Assembly: GCF_000478275.1 (NCBI RefSeq)
Contig: NZ_ASJB01000064.1
Location: 1-64,000 of the forward strand
Length of the DNA stretch: 64,000 nucleotides
Origin: Amycolatopsis orientalis DSM 40040 = KCTC 9412
GTDB taxonomy: Bacteria; Actinomycetota; Actinomycetes; Mycobacteriales; Pseudonocardiaceae
Reading direction: 5' to 3'
Part shown: positions 1-8,169 of the stretch, piece after piece
How the letters are laid out: each line of letters starts with the position of its first letter
How positions within the stretch are numbered: position 1 is the stretch's first letter
Notes under the pieces: generated by a model
What the model saw: only the letters and a program-made list of their open reading frames with translations
Database searches by the model: none
Told to the model about the DNA's origin: nothing
Position numbers and translations under genes: made by a program

Positions 1-2
1 GT

Positions 3-86
3 TCCGCGCTGACACGCAAGATCGTCATCGGCGGCCCCCGGCCGTGGCTGCTGCCCGCCTTCCTGCGCGTGGTCCGCCTGCCGTAG
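3..86 (+). CDS. C-terminal end of an unidentified protein (truncated by window start)
   Basis: An open frame enters from the left edge and ends at a TAG at 84-86, coding for a Pro/Leu/Arg-rich tail that finishes in RVVRLP. The visible 27 residues are too few to name a family. The stop lies 10 bp before a 46-bp palindrome that could terminate this gene and the convergent protease. Coding status is inferred only from the open frame, GC-rich third positions and the well-placed hairpin. Confidence 0.4.
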   Translation, partial: SALTRKIVIGGPRPWLLPAFLRVVRLP

Positions 87-96
87 GGGAGTGGGT

Positions 97-142
97 CTCG
101 TGAGTGGTAATGACGGTTCTAACCGTCATTACCACTCACGAG
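97..142. repeat. 46-bp perfect palindrome, copy 1 (likely bidirectional terminator)
   Basis: Two 22-nt arms starting CTCGTGAGTGGTAATGACGG are exact reverse complements separated by CT. It lies between two convergent genes and 3 bp from the stop of the protease gene. Near-identical copies lie at 4539, 10375 and 18341, always abutting a stop codon. No U-tract follows, which is usual for actinobacterial stem-loop terminators. Function is inferred from position. Confidence 0.75.
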
Positions 143-145
143 GCT

Positions 146-1966
146 TTAGAGCGTCAGCGACCAGGTATCGAGCACTCCCGTGTCACCGGGGCCGTAGTCG
201 GTGACCCGCAGTTGCCATTTGCCGCCCGCCGGTGACGACACGCCGGGCACCGAGAACGTCCGCGCGCCGCTCCAGGCCGTGCACGCCGCACCGCCGCTGT
301 ACTTGAGCGGATAGGTCCTGCCCGCCGGGTCGGCGAGCGAGACGCCGAGGTCCTCGGCGCAGGTGTGCCGGATCGTCACCGAAACCGCGAGCGGGCTCGC
401 GGCCTGTCCGGTGAGCGTCGAGGTCACCGGGCTGAACACCTGCTGGTAGTCCCGGATCGCGAAGTCGGTGCCATTGCTCAGTGTCCGGCCGCCACCGTCG
501 CCGGGCTGTGTCCGGACGGACACGGCACCGCTCGCGGGCGACACGTTCCCCGCCGCGTCGCGTGCCTTCACCGTGAAGCTGTAGGCGGTGTCGGGGCTGA
601 GACCGGTCACGGTGGCACTGGTCCCCGTCGTGGAGGTGGCCGGCGTCGAGCCGTTGTAGACGTCGTAACCGGCGACGCCGACGTTGTCCGTGGCCGCGTC
701 CAGCGAGACGCTGGTCGACGTCGTACCGGTGGAGCGCGAGTTGCCGGGCGCGCTCGGCGCCGTCGTGTCACCGCCGCCTTCGCCCGTCACCAGGGTGAGG
801 TTCCATTTGTTCAGCGCCTCGATCACCGGCTGGAAGAGGGACATGTCTCCGTCGCTGGGGTTTTCGACGCACTTCGAAGGGCCGCCGTCGTGCAGGCCGA
901 CCGCCTTGGTGCCGAGCAGCCAGCCACCGCCCGAGTCGCCGCCGAGTGAACACGCCGTCGTCCAGGTCAGGTCTTCGATGATCAGCCCGCCGCCGTAGTC
1001 GACGGACTTGTGCGTGTACTTCACTTCGCCGCACTTCCAGTGCGAAGTGTTCCCGGAGTGACAGACCCGGTCGCCGACCATCGCCTCCGCCGCACCGGTG
1101 ACGGTGACGGCGGGTTCACCCCAGGTGTTGACGGCGGCCGAAAGCTCCCAGCCGGACTGCGTCACCGCGACCACGCCCATGTCGCCCTCGCGCGCGTTGA
1201 CGCTGCGTGTCCCGCCGACGTTCGAGGTGCCGATCCGATTCTGCTGGCCGGACGCGCCATAGGCGGCTTGGTCGCGGTCGTTCGTGCAGTGCCCGGCGGT
1301 CAGGAAGTGCTTGCCACCGGCGGAATCCGTCGCGCCGAAGCCGACCGAACAGTTGGACTCGCTGCCCGGCCACCACGGGTCGCCGGGGTGGATCGTGCCC
1401 GCCTGCTGCCGGGGCGACGACCCGGTTTCGGTGATCCGCACGCCGAGATCTCGTGCCCTGGCAAGGAAACGCTCGGTCTCGATGGTCTTGCGTGAGCGAT
1501 CGACCGAGACGCCGACCTCGTTGTTCCGGACGTCGACACCCCAGCCGAACACGCCGGGGACACCGCCGCCGACGAGCGCGCGGACGGCGTCGTCAGTCCG
1601 GTCGAGGTCGGCCTTCCCTCGGGACACGAGCCGCGGTTTGGCACCGGCCGCCCGCGCCGCGTCGGCGTCGTCGGCGTTGGTGACGGCCAAGGTCAGCTTG
1701 CCGGTGGCGGCGTCGAACCACTGCCCGGCCGAGCGGGCGCGCAGTCCGGCGGGCAGCGACGCGGCCAGCCGGTGGGCTTCGTCCTGGTCGTCGAGCTGGG
1801 ACTTCGCCTCGGACACGGTCAGGCCGAACGCGGCGGCCACGCCGCGCACCTCGGCGTCGGGATGGGCCCGGTCCGGTGGTGAAGCCGCGTGTGCCACGGG
1901 GCCGAAGCCCAGCGCGGCCAAGGCCACGATACTCAAACAGGAAAGCACTCCGTTGTGCCGTCGCAT
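146..1966 (-). CDS. Secreted chymotrypsin-like (streptogrisin/S1E) serine protease with Fn3 and P domains
   Basis: An exported endopeptidase made as a pre-pro-enzyme. A Sec signal peptide (about residues 1-30, ending PVAHAA) precedes an alpha-lytic-protease-type propeptide (about 35-190). In the protease domain the triad is visible as TAGHC (His about 228), EGDMGV (Asp about 264) and GGDSGGGW (Ser about 347); numbers count from the GTG two codons upstream. A fibronectin type III domain (about 405-490) and a proprotein-convertase P domain (about 495-608) follow and probably help substrate binding. The ATG at 1966 is preferred because GAGGAG sits 5 nt upstream, whereas the in-frame GTG at 1972 would overlap that site. 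The stop is followed at once by palindrome copy 1. Natural substrate unknown. Confidence 0.9.
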   Translation of the reverse strand: MRRHNGVLSCLSIVALAALGFGPVAHAASPPDRAHPDAEVRGVAAAFGLTVSEAKSQLDDQDEAHRLAASLPAGLRARSAGQWFDAATGKLTLAVTNADDADAARAAGAKPRLVSRGKADLDRTDDAVRALVGGGVPGVFGWGVDVRNNEVGVSVDRSRKTIETERFLARARDLGVRITETGSSPRQQAGTIHPGDPWWPGSESNCSVGFGATDSAGGKHFLTAGHCTNDRDQAAYGASGQQNRIGTSNVGGTRSVNAREGDMGVVAVTQSGWELSAAVNTWGEPAVTVTGAAEAMVGDRVCHSGNTSHWKCGEVKYTHKSVDYGGGLIIEDLTWTTACSLGGDSGGGWLLGTKAVGLHDGGPSKCVENPSDGDMSLFQPVIEALNKWNLTLVTGEGGGDTTAPSAPGNSRSTGTTSTSVSLDAATDNVGVAGYDVYNGSTPATSTTGTSATVTGLSPDTAYSFTVKARDAAGNVSPASGAVSVRTQPGDGGGRTLSNGTDFAIRDYQQVFSPVTSTLTGQAASPLAVSVTIRHTCAEDLGVSLADPAGRTYPLKYSGGAACTAWSGARTFSVPGVSSPAGGKWQLRVTDYGPGDTGVLDTWSLTL

Positions 1967-2042
1967 GCGCACTCCTCGAATCGAAAAGCAGGTGCGCCGA
2001 CGGTAATTCGCTGACCTCGCGGAATTGTAGGTCCGCGAGTCG

Positions 2043-3023
2043 TTAACAATTAAGAGCGGGCCAGTCCCACTCGAAACCGAACCGGCCGGGGCCGAAGTTC
2101 AGGGCGACGCCGTGCACGGAATCCGCGCGCGGCAGGACTTCGGTCCACTCGGCGGGCTGTCCGTCCTGTTCGGAATAGCGGCGGCAACGTGCCGGGAGCA
2201 CATCGGGCGAGAACCGGACCTCGAGCACGTATTCCCGCGCCGGGAGGCGGAATTTGCGTTCGTAGTTCGTCGCGTGCGGGAACGGCGCGCTGTTCTCCAG
2301 TGCGTGTTCGGTGATGACCGTTTCGCCTTTGGCGAGCGGTCGTTCGAAGAGCAGTTCCATCACGAGAAGGCCGTCTTCGGGACGGTGGACGCTCCGGCCG
2401 GGACGGCAGCCCCGCAGTGAGGTCACCCGCGGCAGCGGCCGGTCGTGCTCGTCGATGTGGACGATCATCACCCACCGGTCCGGGCCGTCGGCCTCGGCGC
2501 GCAGCACCTGTCGCGACCGGAACGCGAGTTCTTCCTGTTCCGGTCCGACGAAAACGACGTCGTGCTGGCTGATCCTCGTCAGCCTTTCGTCCCACCGGGT
2601 GTCGACTTCGCTGACGGCCGCGTCGATCCGCGTCCGGTCCGGCCAGAACCGGCCGATCTCCGGCAGGTCGTCGGCACGGGCCGGCCACCGGCCGCGTGCG
2701 CGCGGCGGGCCGAGCAACGCGGTCAGGCTGCCGGGCGGGACCGCCAGCACCTGCTCCAGATGGCGCAGGGCGAGGACGGAATCCCGGCGCTCGGGGCGGC
2801 TGCGCCCGGACTGCCAATAGCTGAGGGTCGCCGCGGTGATCGAGACACCGCGGGCGCGCAGATGATCGCGCAGGCGTTCCAGACTGAGGCCGCGCGCCCG
2901 GATGGCCTCGCGCAGCGCGTCGGCGAAGGGGCCGTCGCGCAGCAACCGTTCGAACTCGGGCCGGGGTTCCGCTCGGCCGGGTTTCACCCGACGAGCATAG
3001 ATCCGCGACGCGGGGGAGTGCAT
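2043..3023 (-). CDS. XRE-family helix-turn-helix regulator with large C-terminal region
   Basis: The N-terminal third (about residues 25-105) carries a Cro/CI-type HTH: a leading helical segment ALREAIRARGLSLERLRDHL, then ITAATLSYWQSGRSRPER, with a Trp-Gln-Ser-Gly turn common in actinobacterial XRE proteins. The remaining 200 residues (WPARADDLPEIGRFW onward) are soluble, lack a recognisable catalytic motif and probably sense a ligand or protein. The start is uncertain: ATG at 3023 has a distant GGAG, and a GTG 12 codons downstream (VKPGRAE) is an alternative. It is transcribed with the HxlR gene upstream, separated by 24 bp carrying the direct repeat GTTAACCGTTAAC (3047-3059). Confidence 0.75.
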   Translation of the reverse strand: MHSPASRIYARRVKPGRAEPRPEFERLLRDGPFADALREAIRARGLSLERLRDHLRARGVSITAATLSYWQSGRSRPERRDSVLALRHLEQVLAVPPGSLTALLGPPRARGRWPARADDLPEIGRFWPDRTRIDAAVSEVDTRWDERLTRISQHDVVFVGPEQEELAFRSRQVLRAEADGPDRWVMIVHIDEHDRPLPRVTSLRGCRPGRSVHRPEDGLLVMELLFERPLAKGETVITEHALENSAPFPHATNYERKFRLPAREYVLEVRFSPDVLPARCRRYSEQDGQPAEWTEVLPRADSVHGVALNFGPGRFGFEWDWPALNC

Positions 3024-3047
3024 CGCGCGAGGGCTCCGACCTGGTCG

Positions 3048-3440
3048 TTAACCGTTAACAGGCGCGTCGAACCGGCGGCGCGAATCTTCGATGTGGCCGA
3101 GGAACCGGTGGGTCCAGTCGCACATGCCGTCGACCGTCGCGCGCAGGCCGTGTCCCGCTTCGGTGAGGGTGTAGTCGACCCGTGGCGGCACGGTGGGATG
3201 CACGGTCCGTTCGACCAGGCCGTTGCGCTCCAGCATGCGCAGGTTCTGGGTGAGCATCTTGTGGCTGATGCCCTCGATGTCGTTCCGCAATTCGGTGAAC
3301 CGCCGGGTGCGGTCGCCGATCATCTCGATGATCAGGAGGGCCCACTTGTTGGCGACGTCGGAGAAGATCTCCCGCGCCAGCGAGTCCGCCCTGGTCAGAT
3401 CCGCGTCGTCCGCCGTACCGCTGAGCTGCTTGGTCACCAT
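3048..3440 (-). CDS. HxlR-family winged-helix transcriptional regulator
   Basis: A protein of 130 aa, normal for the family. The winged-helix core is clear: DVANKWALLIIEMIGDRTRRF, then the recognition region LRNDIEGISHKMLTQNLRMLERNGLVERTVH and the wing PPRVDYTLTEAGHGLR. HxlR proteins act as dimers, often responding to reactive electrophiles, and commonly repress the divergent neighbour. Here the divergent neighbour is a RidA-family imine deaminase, and the 101-bp space between them contains an 18-bp inverted repeat at 3506-3523. The N-terminal cysteine that some redox-sensing HxlR proteins use is absent. Confidence 0.88.
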   Translation of the reverse strand: MVTKQLSGTADDADLTRADSLAREIFSDVANKWALLIIEMIGDRTRRFTELRNDIEGISHKMLTQNLRMLERNGLVERTVHPTVPPRVDYTLTEAGHGLRATVDGMCDWTHRFLGHIEDSRRRFDAPVNG

Positions 3441-3505
3441 CAGGTTCCCCAGTCACGAAAAAGTGCGTTCTTCCAGGCCGTCGCACACTCTCCTACAGTT
3501 CCTGG

Positions 3506-3523
3506 GTAACCACAAGTGACTAC
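3506..3523. promoter_or_regulatory. Candidate HxlR operator in the divergent HxlR/RidA promoter
   Basis: The sequence GTAACCACAAGTGACTAC has the symmetry GTA-N2-CAC-AA-GTG-N2-TAC. It lies 18 bp upstream of the RidA start and 65 bp from the HxlR start, the right place for repression of RidA and autoregulation. Binding is an inference. Confidence 0.5.
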
Positions 3524-3541
3524 GGCAAGGAGTACGACAGG

Positions 3542-3949
3542 ATGGCCATCACCCTGGTGAACCCCGCGGGACTTCCGGAGATCCCCGCCTACCGGCAGGT
3601 TTCGATCGCGACCGGGTCGAAGCTGGTCTTCGTCGCGGGACAGGTCGCCTGGGACGGCGACGGCACCACCGTCGGGGAGGGCGACCTCGCCGCTCAGGTC
3701 GAGCGGTGCTACCTGAACATCGGCACCGCGCTCGCCGCGGCGGACGCCACGTTCGACGACGTCGCGAAACTGACCGCCTACGTCGTCGGCTGGACCCCTG
3801 ACAAACTCGCGCTGTTCCTCGAAGGCGTGGACCGGGCCGCCACCGCGCTGGGCGGCGTCCCGGTCCCGCCCGCCACGCTGATCGGCGTCGCGGCCCTCGA
3901 CGTGCCGGAGCACCTGGTCGAGGTCGAAGCGACCGCGGTCATCGACTGA
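3542..3949 (+). CDS. RidA family (YjgF/UK114) enamine/imine deaminase-like protein
   Basis: A 135-aa protein of the trimeric RidA fold, which hydrolyses reactive enamines and imines such as 2-aminoacrylate in the cytoplasm. Family features seen: VAGQVAWDGDGTTVGEGDLAAQVERCYLNIGTALAAADATFDD broken here as the N-terminal barrel and helix, then KLTAYVVGW and PPATLIGVAALDVPEHLVEVEATAVI. The conserved arginine before the PPA motif in canonical RidA is not obvious here (GGVPVPPATL), so this may belong to an RutC-like subgroup without the usual deaminase activity. AAGGAG lies upstream of the ATG. It is divergent from HxlR and convergent with the cupin gene, only 4 bp apart. Confidence 0.85.
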   Translation: MAITLVNPAGLPEIPAYRQVSIATGSKLVFVAGQVAWDGDGTTVGEGDLAAQVERCYLNIGTALAAADATFDDVAKLTAYVVGWTPDKLALFLEGVDRAATALGGVPVPPATLIGVAALDVPEHLVEVEATAVID

Positions 3950-3953
3950 CGTT

Positions 3954-4433
3954 TCACCGGCCGCGGGCGGCGCGCCAGACCGGGCTGTCGACGTAGTGGT
4001 TGTCGTACTGCTCCGAGGAGGCGGCGATCTCCGCGGGGTCGGCCTCCCCACGGGCGACGCGCTCGAGGAGCCGGTAGTAGTCGAAGCGGCCCATGCCCGG
4101 CGTGAAGGTCACCAGGACGTCGGCGTCGGAGTCCGCCGCGGGGCCGAACGCGTGCGGCGTCCGCGGGGGAACGGCGAGGAAGTCGCCCTTCTCCAGGGTG
4201 TGCAGCGTTTCGTCGACGAGTACCTGGAGCTTTCCTTCGAGGACGAAGAAGAACTCGGTCGCGCGGGTGTGGAAGTGGGCCGGGGTACCGAAGACGCCTT
4301 GTTTGAGGGTCGCGCGGTTCGCGGTGAAGCCCCCGTCGGTGGTGTCCGAATCGGCCAGCAGCGTGATGTCGCTGCCCGGCGCGTCACTGACGATCTCGGC
4401 GTCGGCGGCCCGGAGGAGGATGGGGTCGAACAT
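3954..4433 (-). CDS. Small cupin-domain protein
   Basis: A 159-aa single-domain cupin. The two cupin motifs are readable: GVFGTPAHFHTRATEFFFVLEG (H-x-H then Glu) and the second motif around GDFLAVPPRTPHAFGP with its His. These residues normally bind one Fe, Mn or Zn ion. The family includes quercetinase-like dioxygenases and sugar-nucleotide enzymes, so the substrate cannot be named. I chose ATG at 4433 (MFDPILL) because AAGGAG lies 8 nt upstream; a 17-codon upstream extension has no such site. Confidence 0.8.
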   Translation of the reverse strand: MFDPILLRAADAEIVSDAPGSDITLLADSDTTDGGFTANRATLKQGVFGTPAHFHTRATEFFFVLEGKLQVLVDETLHTLEKGDFLAVPPRTPHAFGPAADSDADVLVTFTPGMGRFDYYRLLERVARGEADPAEIAASSEQYDNHYVDSPVWRAARGR

Positions 4434-4538
4434 GGTGGCGATCTCCTTGGTTGTCCGTGTGCAGCGGGCTCGCTGACAGGACAAGCTTCCGACGGCGGCG
4501 GGCCTTGATCAACGCGGGAAACCGTATCGATCGATAAC

Positions 4539-4584
4539 CTCGTGAGTGGTAATGACGGTTCTAACCGTCATTACCACTCACGAG
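4539..4584. repeat. 46-bp perfect palindrome, copy 2
   Basis: Identical to copy 1, including the CT centre. It begins 3 bp past the stop of the VOC gene (minus strand) and separates it from the promoter region of the cupin gene, which supports a terminator role. Confidence 0.75.
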
Positions 4585-4587
4585 GGG

Positions 4588-5019
4588 TCAGGCGGCGAAG
4601 ACCTGGGAGTCGTCCGCGAACGCCTTGAACTCCAGGGCGTTGCCCGCCGGGTCCAGCAGGAACATCGTCCACTGTTCGCCGGTCTGGCCCTCGAACCGGA
4701 CGTAGGGCTCGATGACGAACTGCGTCTTCGCGGCCCGCAGCCGCTCGGCCAGTGCCTGGAACGCCGGCACGGTGAGGATCAGGCCGAAGTGGGGGACGGG
4801 CACGTCGTGGCCGTCGACGGGGTTGTGGATCCGTTGCGGCCGCTCCGGGGCGAGATGCGTGACGAACTGGTGGCCGTGGAGGTTCCAGTCGATCCAGGTG
4901 GCGGAACTCCGGCCCTGCTCGAGACCGAGGACGTCACCGTAGAAGGTGCGCGCGGCGGCCAGATCGTCGACCGGCATGGCGAGGTGGAAGCGCGGGATGG
5001 GGGAGTCGAGGACGGTCAT
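4588..5019 (-). CDS. VOC-superfamily (glyoxalase/bleomycin-resistance-like) protein
   Basis: A 143-aa protein with the paired beta-alpha-beta-beta-beta modules of vicinal-oxygen-chelate proteins: RFHLAMPVDDLAAARTFYGDVLGLEQGR in module one and HFGLILTVPAFQALAERL to FLLDPAGNALEFKAF in module two. The metal ligand positions His (HLAMPV), His (HFG) and Glu (LEFK) are kept, so it is probably an active metalloenzyme or a drug-binding protein of unknown substrate. ATG at 5019 is preferred over an upstream start because GGAAGGA precedes it. Its divergent neighbour is a GntR regulator with a strong palindrome between them. Confidence 0.82.
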   Translation of the reverse strand: MTVLDSPIPRFHLAMPVDDLAAARTFYGDVLGLEQGRSSATWIDWNLHGHQFVTHLAPERPQRIHNPVDGHDVPVPHFGLILTVPAFQALAERLRAAKTQFVIEPYVRFEGQTGEQWTMFLLDPAGNALEFKAFADDSQVFAA

Positions 5020-5049
5020 GACCAGGCAATCCTTCCGGAAGACGAGCAC

Positions 5050-5075
5050 TTGTCGCAATGTTAACATTAGGACAA
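5050..5075. promoter_or_regulatory. Candidate GntR/FCD operator
   Basis: A 26-bp near-perfect palindrome with outer arms TTGTC...GACAA and a perfect 12-bp core AATGTTAACATT; only the 2-nt steps between core and arms differ. It lies in the divergent promoter between the VOC gene and the GntR gene. Outer TTGT/ACAA arms resemble sites of FadR-subfamily regulators. Assignment to the adjacent GntR is inference. Confidence 0.6.
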
Positions 5076-5130
5076 AGTGAGCCCGGTGATCACATCGCTA
5101 CCATCGGGCGTTCCAGAGGGAGGATGAGCG

Positions 5131-5802
5131 ATGAGCGAACCCGGCCGGGTGCTGCCCGCGCGGCGTCGTGGGCTGGCCGACGAGGTCGCCGACCGGGTGC
5201 GGGACGCCATCTTCGGCGGCACCTATCCGCCGGGGGCGCAGTTGCGTGAGGTCGAACTCTCGGAGGCGCTGGGCGTCAGCCGCGGTCCGGTGCGCGAAGC
5301 GCTGCTCAAGCTGGAGCGGGAAGGCCTGGTCCGCAGCGAATGGCATCGCGGCGCCCTCGTCACGACACTGTCCGATGTGGACGTCGCCGAGCTCGACAGC
5401 CTCCGGTCGGCGCTGGAGCAGCTCGCCGTCCAGCTCGTGGTCGCCTCCGCGTCGGACGCGGACCTCGCCGCCATCGAGGAGGTCGTCGAGCGGATGGTCC
5501 GTGCCCGTGACGAGCACGAGATGGTGCGTTGCGACATCGACTTCCACGACGCGGTCTACGCGGCTTCGGGGCATCGGCGGCTCATCGAGGCGTGGCGGGC
5601 CATCCGGTCGCAGGTCTACCTGTTCCTGCTGACCCGGATCGGCGTGAACTCCGAGGGCTACCTCGCGAGCATCCCGGCCGAGCACCGACGGCTCGCGGAG
5701 GCGCTGCGCGCGCGGGACGGCGACCGGGCGCTCGACCTGTTCGCCGCCCATCGCGGCCAGGCTTTCGAGGTTCTCACCGAGAAGCGGCTTCCCGGGTCTT
5801 GA
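5131..5802 (+). CDS. GntR-family (FadR/FCD subfamily) transcriptional regulator
   Basis: A 223-aa repressor or activator. The N-terminal winged helix (about 12-75) contains the signature PPGAQLREVELSEALGVSRGPVREALLKLEREGLV. The C-terminal all-helical FCD domain (about 85-215) has family features such as DIDFHDAVYAASGHRRL and EHRRLAEALRARDGDRA, whose Asp/His residues usually bind a metal and a small carboxylate. GGGAGG precedes the ATG at 5131. It lies between the VOC gene, divergent across a palindrome, and the sugar ABC operon on the same strand, so it may control either one. Confidence 0.88.
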   Translation: MSEPGRVLPARRRGLADEVADRVRDAIFGGTYPPGAQLREVELSEALGVSRGPVREALLKLEREGLVRSEWHRGALVTTLSDVDVAELDSLRSALEQLAVQLVVASASDADLAAIEEVVERMVRARDEHEMVRCDIDFHDAVYAASGHRRLIEAWRAIRSQVYLFLLTRIGVNSEGYLASIPAEHRRLAEALRARDGDRALDLFAAHRGQAFEVLTEKRLPGS

Positions 5803-5803
5803 C

Positions 5804-5833
5804 GCCAAGCTTGGCCAAGGCTTAACTCAAGCC
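5804..5833. promoter_or_regulatory. Two adjacent inverted repeats upstream of the sugar ABC operon
   Basis: A perfect 12-bp palindrome GCCAAGCTTGGC (5804-5815) starts 1 bp after the GntR stop. It is followed by GGCTT-N5-AAGCC (5819-5833). Position fits either termination of the GntR transcript or an operator for the operon that starts at 5903. Confidence 0.45.
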
Positions 5834-5902
5834 CTGAAATAAGACGTGTCCCGTGTCACAGGCATCCGGACGCGACTTGGCCACTCACCCCGAGGACCAT
5901 CG

Positions 5903-7213
5903 ATGCGAATCGGAAAGATCGCCCCGGCGCTCGTGCTGGCGCTGGCGGCCGCCGCCACCACGGCGTGCGGCGGCGACACGTCGTCCAGTGCTCCCAAGGA
6001 ACTCGTGTACTGGGCGTCCAACCAGGGCACCAGTCTCGACAACGACAAGGCGGTCCTGCAGCCGGAACTCGACAAGTTCGAGAAGGCGTCCGGGATCAAG
6101 GTCAAACTCGAGGTCGTCCCGTGGACGGATCTGCTCAACCGGATCCTCGCGGCGACCACCTCCGGCAAGGGCCCGGACGTGCTCAACATCGGCAACACCT
6201 GGTCTGCCTCGCTCCAGGCGACCGGGGCGTTCCTGCCGTTCGACGACGCCGCGCTGGAGAAGGTCGGCGGCAAGACGCGCTTCCTCGGCCCGTCGCTGGC
6301 GGCCACCGGGGCGGCCGGGCAGCCGCCGGTCGGCGTTCCGCTCTACGGCCAGGCGTATGGCCTGTACTACAACAAGAAGCTCTTCGCCGAGGCCGGCATC
6401 GCCAAGCCGCCCGCCACCTGGGAAGAACTCGTCGAGGACGGCAAGAAGCTCACCAAACCCGACAAGGGTCAATGGGGGCTGTCGCTTCAGGCGGGGCAGG
6501 TCACCGAGAACAGCCACCACGCGGCGATCCTCGGGGCCCAGCAGGGTGCGCGGTTCTTCAGCGCCGAGGGAAAGCCGCAGCTGGCGTCCGACCCGTCGGT
6601 CGCGGCCGTGCGGCAGTTCGTCGACCTGATGCAGAAGGACAAGATCGTCAATCCGTCCAACGCGGAATACGCCGACACCGCCAAGTCGCTCAAGGACCTG
6701 TCGGACGGCAAGGCCGCGATGTTCATGAACCAGGCCTCCGCGGGCTCGTTCAAGAACATCGGGATGGACATGGCCAACCTCGGTGTCGCGCCGATCCCGC
6801 TGCCCGCCACCACACCGCCGAACGGCCGGAAGGTCAGCAGCTTCGTCGCGGGGATCAACATGTCGGTGTTCAAGGGCACCAAGAACCCCGACGCCGCGCT
6901 GGACTTCGTGAAGTTCATGGTCTCGGCGCCGGAGCAGGCACTGCTCAACAAGACCTACGGCTCGCTGCCGACCGTCCAGGACGCCTACAGCGACGCGGCG
7001 TTCCAGACCGAGGACGTCAAGGTCTTCCAGAGCGTGCTCGCGAACTCGGCGGAGCCGATGCCGCAGGTACCGCAGGAATCGCAGTTCGAGACCCTGATCG
7101 GCACCGCGATGAAGGCGATGTTCGCCGACGTCGCCGCGGGCAAGCCCGTCGACGACGCGAAGATCCGAGACCAGCTGAACCAGGCGGATCAGCAGATCGC
7201 GGCCGGCAGTTGA
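5903..7213 (+). CDS. CUT1 sugar ABC transporter, extracellular substrate-binding lipoprotein
   Basis: Family 1 solute-binding protein of 436 aa that captures a sugar at the membrane surface. A lipoprotein signal peptide ends with Cys22 (AATTACGG). Mature features include KELVYWASNQGTSLD, the hinge strand GKGPDVLNIGNTWSASLQATGAFLPF broken here as the typical DV/IGNTW region, and GVPLYGQAYGLYYNKKLFAEAG, the binding-protein signature area. ATG 5903 is chosen (GAGGA 7 nt upstream; signal peptide begins MRIGKI). Its TGA overlaps the permease ATG. The downstream GH1 enzyme suggests a beta-glucoside such as cellobiose; that is inferred. Confidence 0.9.
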   Translation: MRIGKIAPALVLALAAAATTACGGDTSSSAPKELVYWASNQGTSLDNDKAVLQPELDKFEKASGIKVKLEVVPWTDLLNRILAATTSGKGPDVLNIGNTWSASLQATGAFLPFDDAALEKVGGKTRFLGPSLAATGAAGQPPVGVPLYGQAYGLYYNKKLFAEAGIAKPPATWEELVEDGKKLTKPDKGQWGLSLQAGQVTENSHHAAILGAQQGARFFSAEGKPQLASDPSVAAVRQFVDLMQKDKIVNPSNAEYADTAKSLKDLSDGKAAMFMNQASAGSFKNIGMDMANLGVAPIPLPATTPPNGRKVSSFVAGINMSVFKGTKNPDAALDFVKFMVSAPEQALLNKTYGSLPTVQDAYSDAAFQTEDVKVFQSVLANSAEPMPQVPQESQFETLIGTAMKAMFADVAAGKPVDDAKIRDQLNQADQQIAAGS

Positions 7214-8169
7214 TGCCGACCGCTCTCGACAATGCCCCGGCCGTGAAAGCGGCCGGGGCAGCCGGACCCCGGCGCCGCCGTCGCGGGCCCCGCCGGGTCG
7301 CGCTGCCGTATCTGCTGCTGCTTCCCGCGATCCTGCTCGAACTGCTCGTGCACCTGATCCCGATGGTCGCCGGGCTCGTGATGAGCTTCTTCAAGCTGAC
7401 GCAGTTCTCCCTCCGCGACTTCTCGACCGCCCCGGCGGCGGGATGGGACAACTACAAGTTCGTCCTGGACTTCGACGGCGCGGCGGGCAAGGCACTGCTC
7501 GGCTCGTTCTGGATCAGCGTCGTCTACACCGTCCTCTCTGTCGGGTTCTGCTGGCTGTTCGGGACTTCGGCCGCCGTGCTGATGCAGAAGAACTTCCGGG
7601 GCCGCGGCGTGCTGAGGACCCTGTTCCTGGTGCCGTACGCGCTGCCGATGTACGCGGCGGTGATCACCTGGTCGTTCATGTTCCAGAAGGACACCGGCCT
7701 GGTGAACGACCTGCTGGGCACCGATTCCTTCTGGCTCATCGGGGACAACAGCTTCTGGTCGCTGGTGGTCGTTTCGGTCTGGCGCAACTGGCCGTTCGCG
7801 TTCCTGATCGTGATGGCGGGGCTGCAGAACATCCCCGGTGAACTCTACGAGGCGGCGGCGATCGACGGCGCGGGCTGGTGGCGGCAGTTCCACGCGATCA
7901 CCCAGCCGATGTTGCGGCCAGTCAACCAGGTGCTGCTGTTGGTGCTGTTCCTCTGGACCTTCAACGACTTCAATACGCCGTATGTCCTTTTCGGAGCGTC
8001 CGCGCCGAAGGAGGCGTCGCTGATCTCGATCCACATCTACCAGAGTTCCTTCGTCACCTGGAACTTCGGCCTCGGCTCGGCGATGTCGGTGCTGTTGCTG
8101 CTGTTTCTCTTGGTGGTCAGCACCGTCTATTTGGGACTGACTTCGCGAAGGAGGAACGCGGTTGTCTGA
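7213..8169 (+). CDS. CUT1 sugar ABC transporter permease, MalF-like
   Basis: Inner-membrane subunit of 318 aa with six predicted transmembrane helices, the first at YLLLLPAILLELLVHLIPMV. The cytoplasmic coupling loop EAAAIDGAGWWRQF contains the permease EAA motif. The ATG at 7213 overlaps the binding-protein stop (TGATG). No ATPase gene is linked, so the importer presumably uses a shared MsiK-type ATPase encoded elsewhere, as is common in actinomycetes. Confidence 0.92.
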   Translation: MPTALDNAPAVKAAGAAGPRRRRRGPRRVALPYLLLLPAILLELLVHLIPMVAGLVMSFFKLTQFSLRDFSTAPAAGWDNYKFVLDFDGAAGKALLGSFWISVVYTVLSVGFCWLFGTSAAVLMQKNFRGRGVLRTLFLVPYALPMYAAVITWSFMFQKDTGLVNDLLGTDSFWLIGDNSFWSLVVVSVWRNWPFAFLIVMAGLQNIPGELYEAAAIDGAGWWRQFHAITQPMLRPVNQVLLLVLFLWTFNDFNTPYVLFGASAPKEASLISIHIYQSSFVTWNFGLGSAMSVLLLLFLLVVSTVYLGLTSRRRNAVV

